Shown: one piece after another, positions 18,901 to 25,961 of the stretch
How the letters are laid out: each line of letters starts with the position of its first letter
Numbering within the stretch: the first letter of the stretch is position 1
Assembly (NCBI RefSeq): GCF_052156635.1
Contig: NZ_JBQKUO010000003.1
Coordinates: 1 to 64,000, forward strand
Source: Nitrospina sp052156635
Lineage (GTDB): Bacteria > Nitrospinota > Nitrospinia > Nitrospinales > Nitrospinaceae
Length of the DNA: 64,000 nucleotides
Reading direction: 5' to 3'
Notes under the pieces: generated by a model
Databases searched by the model: none
What the model was told of the DNA's origin: nothing
Seen by the model: only the letters and a program-made list of their open reading frames with translations
Made by a program: the position numbers and the translations under genes

Positions 18901-19112
18901 ACATCCTCATCGCATACAATGCCGGGCCTCACGTGCTGGATGCCTGGAGGAAACGGTTTGGCGATTTGGACGATCACGACGCATTCATCGAATCCATTCC
19001 CTACCCCGAAACACGCAAGTACGTCAAGCTTGTGTCGCGAAACCACGATCTGTACAAACGGCTGTATGCGGGAGCGACCCAGACCGAATCGGAAAGCAAC
19101 AAGACCTTTTAG
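15933..19112 (+). CDS. miaA: MiaA tRNA dimethylallyltransferase in frame with a lytic transglycosylase
   Basis: One uninterrupted frame of 1059 codons. Residues 1 to about 305 are MiaA, which prenylates A37 of tRNAs reading UNN codons: P-loop GPTASGKS, DSMQVYR, VGGTGLY and the closing RHFAKRQITWF are all present. Residues about 311-329 are hydrophobic (TVALLLAFCLTLLPG) and end in a signal-like KAGE. The rest is a soluble lytic murein transglycosylase: helical repeats to about 880, then the SLT domain with catalytic Glu921 in RQES, GLMQLMP and AYNAGP. It could be a true fusion, anchored with MiaA inside and the transglycosylase in the periplasm, or two products if translation restarts inside. 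The only ATG near the junction is 16779, with no clear Shine-Dalgarno. Most bacteria encode these as separate genes. Confidence 0.85.
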   Translation: MNALIILAGPTASGKSDTALALAGHMDVEIVSADSMQVYRHFDIGTAKPSHEVRSRVPHHLIDILDPHEPFTAFDFKQRAQEVVRDILARNRIPVMVGGTGLYLKTFIENYECAVQPDPEVRRQVQREIEQRGPAALHDELKKVDPEYAAQIEPNDPIRIERALTVFRQSGRRLSSFHQTDMDNKEPGYNFDIHLFLLERERQDLYTHINHRVERMIDDGLKEEVEQLMERGYKKEWKPFSSIGYAQMVRHLEGAISLDRACYEIQRETRHFAKRQITWFKKMEATRPVPVHAADTGSTLAEKVLRLLPSTVALLLAFCLTLLPGNVKAGEVQEEYRQAVEMVQSGKWDQALQILQPLEQQTLDTVTRKRVTYLLARVHSNRLDHKQALKFFDKSLTLYPEVEDDIRYQRARSQTALGQYAEALAELDRLAVRIPSSLLLPRVHLLKADIHRLQNHPEPALRHLKEAYRLIRSRVSMEDYMETLPDIVTQQITLYEKTGDQQGEYDAWRTLYAVYPDHPKAEDAEAALARLTANESVTPKPLSLRERSRRLRKLLGQARFETVIHEVRSLMDASSRILPGRFYFILADAHQGLRDRAAANEVLNEFMRRYPLHDKVPKAAFIVGRNLWNLGNRDAALEHFQKVVKTAGRRDLKTEAAFIVGKIHEEAKNEEAALTAYGTLVKNHEKTEFGQQAAWQIGWVHYRTERWEAAADQFRTNLQRLPEGDFADKNAFWLAKSLEKQNKTDEVRRVYEDLARQYPYTYYGLQAQNKLDAGTDPHTLTQVAVTPVVQTGLAPETDSQGNPGRPLDDGEWLHFSRALELIELGFHRRAREELREVAGSVRKNFEGVMWLSHWFNRAHAFSDSQRVLGLYRSFKSRHGEKELPEAFWKNYYPPAYFQKVRNWAQSFEVDPLLVISLMRQESLYDRWSVSPAGARGLMQLMPKTASRMHRQAGNAEDLDIEELFDPNLNIRLGVRYLSHLMQEHAGNRIHILIAYNAGPHVLDAWRKRFGDLDDHDAFIESIPYPETRKYVKLVSRNHDLYKRLYAGATQTESESNKTF

Positions 19113-19177
19113 GTTTGGTTCATGAGCATGTAGGCGGGTATAATGCGTATTCCTGCTGTGAAAGCGGCAAGGGAATC

Positions 19178-19483
19178 CTATTCGAAGGTGATCGAACAGC
19201 ATCCCAGGTCCAGCCCCAGTTCATTTTTTTTCAACATGGAACGGACTTCGGGATCGATGAAATTGATGATGCGGTTGCCTTCCCTGCGGGTGCTCACCAG
19301 GCCGCACCCGCGCAGGATGGCAAGGTGATGCGAGACCTGGGGTTGGGCCATGTTGAGCGACTGCACCACCTTCGAAACATTGCATTCTCCCTGCAATAAC
19401 AACTGGACGATTTTGAGGCGGGATTCTTCGCCCAGGGATTTCAGAATGCGCGCGCATTCGGCTGTGTCGAAGGTCTTGTCCAT
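19178..19483 (-). CDS. arsR: ArsR-family metalloregulatory repressor
   Basis: 101 aa winged-helix protein. KSLGEESRLKIVQLLLQGECNVS and QVSHHLAILRGCGLVSTRREG are the conserved DNA-binding segments of the SmtB/ArsR family. Cysteines lie at GEC near the usual alpha-3 metal-site region and as an adjacent pair near the C-terminus (LGCCSITFE), a pattern suited to trivalent arsenic sensing. It is divergent from a sigma/anti-sigma pair and arsM. ATG 19483 begins the family N-terminus. The predicted promoter leaves no room for a leader, so the mRNA may be leaderless. Confidence 0.88.
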   Translation of the reverse strand: MDKTFDTAECARILKSLGEESRLKIVQLLLQGECNVSKVVQSLNMAQPQVSHHLAILRGCGLVSTRREGNRIINFIDPEVRSMLKKNELGLDLGCCSITFE

Positions 19484-19489
19484 ACCGGC

Positions 19490-19519
19490 AGTATAGGAAA
19501 TCCGGCGGATCGAAGTCAA
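19490..19519 (-). promoter_or_regulatory. Predicted arsR promoter, leaderless geometry
   Basis: Minus strand TTGACT, 18-base spacer, TATACT. The -10 ends six bases before the ATG at 19483, so the predicted +1 falls at or beside the A of the start codon. No Shine-Dalgarno is present between them. ArsR binding here would also be close to the start of the divergent sigma-factor gene. Confidence 0.55.
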
Positions 19520-19549
19520 CTTGGAGCGTAAACGGCAGCATGAGGTGGC

Positions 19550-20116
19550 GTGGATAGCAAACCGAATATCGACAGCGAACAATGGGTGGACAGGTACGGC
19601 GATACCATGTACCGCTTTACCCTTGTCCGGGTAAAGGACCCGATGATCGCTCACGACATCATCCAGACCACCCTGCTTGCAGCCCTCCAGGCACAACACA
19701 CTTTTGCCGGAAAATCGTCGGAAAAAAGCTGGCTGTTCGGCATTCTCAAGCACAAGATCATGGACCACTTCCGCAGTCAGAAAAGTCAACGGACTTACGA
19801 GTTGACCCCTGATGACGATGCCGATCCGTATGAAAACGCCTATAATGAAACCGGGCATTGGATTTCGCCGCCGCGAAACTGGGAAATCAATCCGGAAAAA
19901 GCGGTGGAGAACACCCAGCTTCTGGAAGCACTCAACCACTGCATGGGCGGGCTGTCCGACAAGTTCCGTGACATCTTTGTTATGAAAGAAATTGAGGGAA
20001 TGTCGTCAGAGGATATCTGCAAGGAAATGGGGATCAAGCCGACCAACCTGTGGGTGATTCTGCACCGGGCCCGGAACCAGTTGAAAAAGTGCCTGGAAAC
20101 CCACTTTAGGCGGTGA
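19550..20116 (+). CDS. ECF-type RNA polymerase sigma factor
   Basis: 188 aa. Region 2 (AHDIIQTTLLAALQAQHTF, SWLFGILKHKIMDHFR) and region 4 (LSDKFRDIFVMKEIEGMSSE followed by a helix-turn-helix ending LHRARNQLKKCL) are present, with an unusually long linker of about 50 residues rich in Asp/Asn. The start is GTG 19550 with GAGG just upstream. A small zinc-finger anti-sigma gene follows 42 bp downstream, as is usual for this class. It lies between arsR and arsM. The trigger and regulon are unknown. Confidence 0.88.
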   Translation: MDSKPNIDSEQWVDRYGDTMYRFTLVRVKDPMIAHDIIQTTLLAALQAQHTFAGKSSEKSWLFGILKHKIMDHFRSQKSQRTYELTPDDDADPYENAYNETGHWISPPRNWEINPEKAVENTQLLEALNHCMGGLSDKFRDIFVMKEIEGMSSEDICKEMGIKPTNLWVILHRARNQLKKCLETHFRR

Positions 20117-20158
20117 ACCCGGCAGCAGGATGACTGCCTTTTTTTGGAATGCCATTGA

Positions 20159-20440
20159 ATGAGTACCTTGATGCGATTCATGAAATTGCGGTGTGAAGAC
20201 ACCTCTCCGCTCATTTCGGAGATGATGGATCACACCCTGCCCCTGCCCAAGCGGCTGCGTGTGGCCTTGCACCTGTCTCTTTGCAGGATGTGCCGCGCGT
20301 ACCAGCGCCAACTGAACACCGTGCGGGTGCTGGCTCGGGGGTTGGGACGGGAGGACACACCATTGGGCCCGCAGGTCACAATGTCCGATGACTGCCGGGA
20401 AAGCCTCAAGGCTGCATTAAAAAAACACCAGGGACTGTGA
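20159..20440 (+). CDS. Small zinc-finger anti-sigma factor
   Basis: 93 aa, soluble. The H-x3-C-x2-C motif (HLSLCRMC) preceded by a Cys at residue 12 is the zf-HC2 anti-sigma signature, with flanking helices that would clamp the sigma factor. It lacks a membrane segment, so sensing would be cytoplasmic, as in redox-type zinc anti-sigmas. It sits between its likely partner and arsM (43 bp downstream of the stop). Confidence 0.8.
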   Translation: MSTLMRFMKLRCEDTSPLISEMMDHTLPLPKRLRVALHLSLCRMCRAYQRQLNTVRVLARGLGREDTPLGPQVTMSDDCRESLKAALKKHQGL

Positions 20441-20483
20441 GCGAAGGCGAAAACCCCGGCTCAATTTGGAAAGGATGATCCGA

Positions 20484-21458
20484 ATGAACGAACGGCGATC
20501 GGAAATGGACACGGAAGCGAAAATCTCCCACGACGATGTGCGCGAGTTTTACTCCAAAGCCGCGGCGACCACCCAGGAAAACCTGTGTTGCCCGGTCAAG
20601 TACGACCCCGGCGACCTCTCCCACATTCCGGAAGAGGTGCTGGGCATTTCCTACGGATGCGGCAGCCCGGTGAGCCGCGCCGACATCCAGCCCGGTGAAA
20701 CCATGGTGGACCTCGGTTGCGGCGGCGGCATCGACTGCTTCATCGCCGCCCGGGGCGTCGGCGAAACGGGCCGCGTCATTGGCGTCGACATGACCGAAGA
20801 GATGCTGAACGTCGCCCGCAAAAACGCCGGCCGCGTGGCGGAAAACCTGGGCTACAACAACCTGGAATTCCACCACGGCTTTCTGGAAGCGATACCCGTG
20901 GAGGACAACCGCGCCGACGTGATCACTTCCAACTGCGTGGTCAACCTGTCACCCAGCAAGCGTGACGTGTTTCAGGAAATCCGCCGCATCCTGAAACCGG
21001 GAGGGCGCTTCGTCATCGCCGACATTGTCTCCGACCAGCCCGTCCCGGCCGCCATGCGTGAGAACCGCGAGCTGTGGGGCGAGTGCGTTTCCGGTGCGCT
21101 CACCCTCGACGAGTTTCTCGACTATGCCCGCCAGGCGGGGTTCCACGGATTCCTGGTCACCAAGGATTACCTGTGGAAAGAGGTTGAAGGCATCCGGTTT
21201 TATTCATACCTGCTCGCCGGTTACAAGCCATTGAACATCGAGGAGTCCTGTTGCAGCGGCAACGTACTGGCCATTTACGCCGGACCGTTCAACGAGGTCA
21301 CCTGCGAGGGCATCACGTTTCCGGTTGGCCGCGCGGTGGAAATCAAGGAAGAACTGGGAGAGGTATTGAGTCACGGGCCCTACCGCGGCCTGTTCAACAT
21401 CATCGACCCGGAAACCGAACAGGTGGAGGACAGCGGCGACGATTCCTGTTGCGGTTGA
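20484..21458 (+). CDS. arsM: Arsenite methyltransferase
   Basis: 324 aa. SAM-dependent methylation of As(III). The three arsenic-binding cysteines are visible: one of the adjacent pair near residue 35 (NLCCPVKYDP), Cys151 (SNCVVNLSP) and Cys201 (GECVSG). The SAM loop is VDLGCGGGIDCF and the family landmark SYGCGSPV is present. After residue 245 there is a C-terminal extension (ESCCSGNVLAIYAGP, ending in SCCG) with two more Cys pairs. ATG 20484 is chosen because GGAAAGG lies nine bases upstream; in-frame TTG 20466 and ATG 20475 are alternatives. Methylation may detoxify arsenic or yield volatile forms. Confidence 0.92.
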   Translation: MNERRSEMDTEAKISHDDVREFYSKAAATTQENLCCPVKYDPGDLSHIPEEVLGISYGCGSPVSRADIQPGETMVDLGCGGGIDCFIAARGVGETGRVIGVDMTEEMLNVARKNAGRVAENLGYNNLEFHHGFLEAIPVEDNRADVITSNCVVNLSPSKRDVFQEIRRILKPGGRFVIADIVSDQPVPAAMRENRELWGECVSGALTLDEFLDYARQAGFHGFLVTKDYLWKEVEGIRFYSYLLAGYKPLNIEESCCSGNVLAIYAGPFNEVTCEGITFPVGRAVEIKEELGEVLSHGPYRGLFNIIDPETEQVEDSGDDSCCG

Positions 21459-21549
21459 CCCAAATCGATTACCCACCGTCCCGCAAGGACGCTTCCCGCC
21501 CCGGTCCGGTTTGCAAAGGGGCGCAGGAGTTTTTCTCCAAGGAGAGATC

Positions 21550-22473
21550 ATGCGGAATCCAATCCGGCCCACCCCGTTTTGTATCTGGTCGCTGGCAGCG
21601 ACCCTGTTTATCCTGACCTCTTTCGCGGTTTCCGCACAGGCGGAGAGCTGGAAAACCTTCAAGCATCCCGCCGGAATCCAGTTCGACTATCCCGGAGACT
21701 GGCTGCTGAAAGAGGACGAATCCGGTATCTATGTCATCCCGCAGCCGGTGCAGTTCAACCCGCAGGGCATCCCGGAAGAGTTCCTGCTGTTCCAGAGCGT
21801 TGCCGCGGAAGGCATCACCGACCCCAGGGACCCGCGCGTGGCGCAGTTCTTCGACCAGATCTGGACCACCAATTTCCCCGGCATGAAACGCTCCGACCAG
21901 CCGAAGGCGTTCACCACCAAACTCGGTGCGGCAACGGTGATGACGTTCGAGGGCAAGCTCCCTGCCGGCGTGACGCACAGGCATGTGGTGTTCCTCACCA
22001 TCCACCAGGACCAGGGAATCTACATGATTCACCTTGCTCCGCAAAACAGCAAACGCGGCCTCGAAAACACGGCGCGCAAGGTGTTCGCCAGCCTCGCGTC
22101 CACACCGCCTTCGATCGACTCCGCGCTGCTCCGCAGATGGTCGAAAAGCACCACCGAAGGCAGTGTAGGCATTGGAGCCTCCGTATTCGCCAATTCGACG
22201 GTCACCTGGACGTTTCAACAGGACGGCACGGTGCTGTATTCATCAAAAACACGTGTGGACGGCAACACCACGGGGCTCGGCGTGAACGCGCATTCGGAAG
22301 GAAGCCCGAATGTAACGACCGGACGCTACTCCGCCGCCAACGGCCAGTTGTTCATTTACTGGGAAAGCGGAGCCACGGAACGTTACACGTACAAGGTTTT
22401 CCTTGACCACGAAGGCACGCCTTCGCTCAAGCTGGTGCCCTTCGGCGAAAAGAAAGCGCAGTACTACCAGTAA
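21550..22473 (+). CDS. Exported protein with PsbP-like N-terminal region
   Basis: 307 aa. Signal peptide at residues 1-34 (WSLAATLFILTSFAVSAQAE). The mature start, FKHPAGIQFDYPGDWLLKE, resembles the first strands of PsbP/DcrB-type domains, found in many exported lipid- or protein-binding proteins. The second half (SVTWTFQQDGTVLYSS... RYSAANGQLFIYW) looks like a small lipocalin-like barrel. ATG 21550 has AAGGAGA before it; the frame extends upstream to 21511. It precedes the molybdoenzyme gene by 23 bp. Function unknown. Confidence 0.7.
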   Translation: MRNPIRPTPFCIWSLAATLFILTSFAVSAQAESWKTFKHPAGIQFDYPGDWLLKEDESGIYVIPQPVQFNPQGIPEEFLLFQSVAAEGITDPRDPRVAQFFDQIWTTNFPGMKRSDQPKAFTTKLGAATVMTFEGKLPAGVTHRHVVFLTIHQDQGIYMIHLAPQNSKRGLENTARKVFASLASTPPSIDSALLRRWSKSTTEGSVGIGASVFANSTVTWTFQQDGTVLYSSKTRVDGNTTGLGVNAHSEGSPNVTTGRYSAANGQLFIYWESGATERYTYKVFLDHEGTPSLKLVPFGEKKAQYYQ

Positions 22474-22496
22474 CCCGCCGGGATGACTTTCGCGCC

Positions 22497-23546
22497 ATGA
22501 CCCGCAGTGCTTTTTTACGATTCGTTCTGGTGTCAATCGTGCTGTGCCTGATTGCGCCCTTTCGCGCGCTGGCGCGTCCGTGGCGTACAACGCACTCTCA
22601 AGCGCACCGGGGATCGGTCCTGCATGTCTCCGGAATGACGCCGGACATCGCCCGCCCCACGGGCAAGTTGCCTCCCATCACACCCGTCAAACGGTTTTAC
22701 GTGGAAGACATCTCCGGCCCACCGGACTCGCTCCCGCGCGATGCGTCTGATTGGACCCTGCGCATCGAGGGTGACATTGCCAGACCGCAGTCCCTGGATT
22801 ATGACGATATCGTGAAACGCCCGTCGGTCACGCGCATCATCACACTCAACTGCATCGGCAACCCCATTGGCGGTTACGCGATAGGGAATGCGAAATGGAC
22901 CGGTTTGCCACTCGCGCAACTGATCGAAGAAGCCGACCCGGATTTCCTCGCTGACACGATGGTGTTGAAAGGCGCAGACGGTTACCACGACAGCCTGCCC
23001 CTGCGTGCGGCCAGACATCCCGGTGCACTTCTTGTCCACGGCATGAACGGAAAACCGCTGACACGCGACCACGGGTTCCCGCTGCGCGTGCTGGTTCCGG
23101 GGTATTACGGGATCAAGCAGGTGAAGTGGCTGAAGGAAATCCACATCCAGAACGGACCGCACACGGGATACTGGCAGAAACTCAACTGGACCCAAAGCGG
23201 CAAGGTAAAGATATTCAGCCGCATCGACCACCCGCAACAGGGGCAGTGGCTGGAGGCCCGGCGCACGACTCTGCGTGGTGTGGCGTTTGCGGGCGACCGG
23301 GGTATCCAGTACGTGCAGGTGTCGCTGGACGGAGAAAAAAGCTGGTCGCTGGCGAAGCTGGAAAAACCGCTGTCGCCTTACTCGTGGGTGTTCTGGTCGT
23401 ATCCAGTCACCTTTCCACACTCCGGACGCTACCGCATCGCCGTACGCGCAGCGGACCAGTACAGCGGCATCCAACGCGACGATCACCGCAACCCGTTTCC
23501 CGCCGGCGTTTCGGGCATTCACCGGGTCGATGTCAACGTGATGTGA
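22497..23546 (+). CDS. Exported sulfite-oxidase-like molybdopterin enzyme
   Basis: 349 aa. Signal sequence at residues 1-26 of Sec type, with no twin arginine. The molybdopterin domain carries the molybdenum ligand Cys119 in TLNCIGNPIGG and the cofactor-binding KWTGLPLAQL, HGFPLRVLVPGYYG and KWLKEIHI. The C-terminal ~95 residues are the immunoglobulin-like dimerisation domain of sulfite oxidases (GVAFAGDRGIQYVQVSLDG). Likely reactions are oxidation of sulfite or another oxyanion, or a related reduction. Molybdoenzymes usually need Tat export, so the absence of an RR motif is notable. Substrate not determinable. Confidence 0.85.
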   Translation: MTRSAFLRFVLVSIVLCLIAPFRALARPWRTTHSQAHRGSVLHVSGMTPDIARPTGKLPPITPVKRFYVEDISGPPDSLPRDASDWTLRIEGDIARPQSLDYDDIVKRPSVTRIITLNCIGNPIGGYAIGNAKWTGLPLAQLIEEADPDFLADTMVLKGADGYHDSLPLRAARHPGALLVHGMNGKPLTRDHGFPLRVLVPGYYGIKQVKWLKEIHIQNGPHTGYWQKLNWTQSGKVKIFSRIDHPQQGQWLEARRTTLRGVAFAGDRGIQYVQVSLDGEKSWSLAKLEKPLSPYSWVFWSYPVTFPHSGRYRIAVRAADQYSGIQRDDHRNPFPAGVSGIHRVDVNVM

Positions 23547-23578
23547 TCGGATGCGGCGGGTTCCGCCCCAACGCAGTC

Positions 23579-24319
23579 CTATCCCAACTTCCCGGCGGCA
23601 GCAGAATCCACCCACCACTCCACCCGCTCCGCGTCCACAAGCGCGGCGGGGTAACGTTCCTTTCGGTCGGGAGCGTGGTGCACCGACGCCAGTCGTTCCG
23701 CTTTACTTTCTCCCGTCACCAGAAACGACACGCACGCAGCGGTATTCAACACGGGAAGCGTCAACGTGATGCGCGCCTGGCCGCTCTCCGGTTGCCTGGC
23801 CACGGCGCACAGCTCGCGGCATTGCAGAACTTCTGTTTGACCGGGAAAGAGCGACGCCGTGTGTCCGTCCGCCCCCATGCCGAGCAGGACCCAGTCGAAA
23901 CGCGGCACGGCATCCGCGGAAATTCCGAATGCGCGGCGGAGTTCCTCCGCATAACGCCGGGTTTCATTTTGAGGGTCCTCCTCGCCGCGCATGCGGTGGA
24001 TGTTGGGATCGGGAAGAGGAACGTGCCGGATCAATGTCTTGTCCGCCATGCAGTAATTGCTTTCCGCATGATCCGGCGGCACGCACCGTTCATCCCCCCA
24101 GAACAGGTGCACGCAGGACCAGTCGATGGCCTTCGCATTGTCCGGATGCGCGACGATCTCCAGCAGGCGTCGCGGAGTCGAACCGCCGGGAAGCGCAATA
24201 CGAAACGGCAACCCGTTGGACGCCGCCACGCCGGCGCGCCGCACCCACTCCTTGGCCAATGCGTGAGCGGTGGTCTCCGCATCCTTTTGTACGACCCAGT
24301 GGATTTGTGAATCTTTCAT
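23579..24319 (-). CDS. pgl: 6-phosphogluconolactonase
   Basis: 246 aa. Hydrolyses 6-phosphoglucono-delta-lactone in the oxidative pentose phosphate pathway. Motifs ALPGGSTPRRLLE, FWGDERCVPPDHAESN and LLGMGADGHTASLFPG are the conserved family segments, the last carrying the catalytic His. It starts 8 bp after zwf and is the last gene of gnd-zwf-pgl. ATG 24319 fits the family; the open frame extends upstream into zwf. Confidence 0.93.
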   Translation of the reverse strand: MKDSQIHWVVQKDAETTAHALAKEWVRRAGVAASNGLPFRIALPGGSTPRRLLEIVAHPDNAKAIDWSCVHLFWGDERCVPPDHAESNYCMADKTLIRHVPLPDPNIHRMRGEEDPQNETRRYAEELRRAFGISADAVPRFDWVLLGMGADGHTASLFPGQTEVLQCRELCAVARQPESGQARITLTLPVLNTAACVSFLVTGESKAERLASVHHAPDRKERYPAALVDAERVEWWVDSAAAGKLG

Positions 24320-24327
24320 GTGGAAGG

Positions 24328-25860
24328 TTACAGCTCGCAGAACAGGCCGTCTTCGACCAGGTTCCGGCAGGGGTAATGCCAGTCCATGCCGGCCAGGGAG
24401 AAGAGGGCATTGGCATGCCGGGGCCCCCATGTTCCGGCGGGATAACCGTAGATGGCTTCGTCCGGCTTGGAGGCCCAGTGTTTCAGAATGGGATCGACGA
24501 ACCGCCAGCAGGATTCCACCGCGTCGCCACGCGCAAACAGCGTGGGATCGCCCTGGATGCAGTCCAGCAACAGGCGTTCGTAGGCATCCGCCAGGCTCGT
24601 GTCACCCAGGTCGGAGTAATGAAAGTCCATGTTGACTTTCTCCACGTGAAAGCCGGCACCCGGACGCTTCATCCCGAAGTTGAGCAGAATGCCCTCGTCC
24701 GGCTGAATGCGGATGATGAGCTGGTTGGGTACGGAGACATGCTCGCCCTTGTGCTGGAACAGGATGTGCGGCGTGCTCTTGAAATGGATCACCACCTCCG
24801 TCACCCGCGTGGGCAGGCGTTTTCCGGTACGGATGAAAAACGGAACCCCGCCCCACCGCCAGTTTTCGATGAACACCTTCATCGCCACGAATGTTTCGGT
24901 TCGCGAAAAGGGATCGACGTGCTCCTCTTCCCGGTACCCGGGAATGATCTGTCCGTTGATCTGCGACTTCGTGTACTGGCCCCGCACAACCGACGCTTCC
25001 ACATTGTTTTCTGTAATGGGTTTCAGGGATTGAAACACCTTCACCGTTTCGTTGCGCACGGAAAACGAATCGAACGAAGGCGGCGGTTCCATGGCGATGA
25101 TGCCGAGAATCTGCAGGAGGTGGTTCTGCACCATGTCGCGAAGGGCACCGGAGGCGTCGTAATACCGGCCGCGTGTGCCTATGCCCACGGTTTCCGCGGC
25201 GGTGATCTCCACATGGTCGACGAAGTTTCGGTTCCACAGCGGCTCGAAGATGCCGTTGGAAAAGCGGAACACGAGGAGGTTCTGCACGGTTTCCTTGCCG
25301 AGGTAATGGTCGATGCGAAAAATCTGCGGCTCGCGGAACACCTTGAGCAGTTTCTTGTTGAGCACCTGTCCGGAGGCCAGGTCGTAGCCGAACGGCTTTT
25401 CCACGATGATGCGCTTGTAGGCCTGATCGGGTTTCTTCTCTTTTTGCAGACCCGCCGCACCCAGGTTTTCGATGATGATTTCATACATCGACGGCGCAAT
25501 GGACAGGTAGTAGATGAAATTGCCGTTGGTACCCAGGCTCTCGTCCAGTTTCTTCAGACGTTTTGCCAGCTTGTCGTAATCGCGGGACTCTCCCGGATCG
25601 ATGGACTGGTAATACAGGGCCTTGGCGAACTTACGGAAGTCTTCGGGATGGGGTTTTTCTTCGGCGTCCTCGACGCCCTCCGCGAGGGATTTGCGGAAAG
25701 CGGCGTCGGTCATTTTGGTGCGGCTGACACCCAGAACGGCGAATTTTTCCGGAAGCATGTCCTTCTGGTAAAGATTGAACAATCCCGGGACAAGTTTACG
25801 CCGGGTCAGGTCGCCGGAGGCGCCGAAGATGACGAGGATGCAGTTATCGAGTTTGACCAT
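24328..25860 (-). CDS. zwf: Glucose-6-phosphate 1-dehydrogenase
   Basis: 510 aa. Oxidises glucose-6-phosphate to the lactone, making NADPH. Visible: the N-terminal nucleotide loop FGASGDLTRRKLVPGL, EKPFG, and the active-site RIDHYLGKETVQN with catalytic His. Length and start are standard. It is followed directly by pgl. The Entner-Doudoroff genes edd/eda are not adjacent, so the carbon probably goes to 6-phosphogluconate dehydrogenase encoded upstream. Confidence 0.97.
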   Translation of the reverse strand: MVKLDNCILVIFGASGDLTRRKLVPGLFNLYQKDMLPEKFAVLGVSRTKMTDAAFRKSLAEGVEDAEEKPHPEDFRKFAKALYYQSIDPGESRDYDKLAKRLKKLDESLGTNGNFIYYLSIAPSMYEIIIENLGAAGLQKEKKPDQAYKRIIVEKPFGYDLASGQVLNKKLLKVFREPQIFRIDHYLGKETVQNLLVFRFSNGIFEPLWNRNFVDHVEITAAETVGIGTRGRYYDASGALRDMVQNHLLQILGIIAMEPPPSFDSFSVRNETVKVFQSLKPITENNVEASVVRGQYTKSQINGQIIPGYREEEHVDPFSRTETFVAMKVFIENWRWGGVPFFIRTGKRLPTRVTEVVIHFKSTPHILFQHKGEHVSVPNQLIIRIQPDEGILLNFGMKRPGAGFHVEKVNMDFHYSDLGDTSLADAYERLLLDCIQGDPTLFARGDAVESCWRFVDPILKHWASKPDEAIYGYPAGTWGPRHANALFSLAGMDWHYPCRNLVEDGLFCEL

Positions 25861-25911
25861 ACCCCCCTGCCCGCGAAAAGGTGTGAACTGAAGTTTGTGG
25901 GATGACTGGAA

Positions 25912-25932
25912 TCCGTTTCATTATAAAACGGA
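25912..25932 (-). other. Hairpin between gnd and zwf
   Basis: TCCGTTT and AAACGGA form a 7-bp inverted repeat with a 7-base loop in the 101-bp gap. No T run follows, so it is more likely an mRNA processing or stability element than a terminator. Confidence 0.35.
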
Positions 25933-25961
25933 AACCCCGGCCTGAAACAATCCTTCACCCC

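Noticed and set aside
19484..19939. Long N-terminal extension of arsR
   Set aside because: The extra 152 codons are antisense to the sigma-factor gene and lack similarity to ArsR proteins, and the -10/-35 pair lies inside it.
23555..23567. Terminator between the molybdoenzyme and pgl genes
   Set aside because: GGCGG/CCGCC is a 5-bp stem with no T run on either side.
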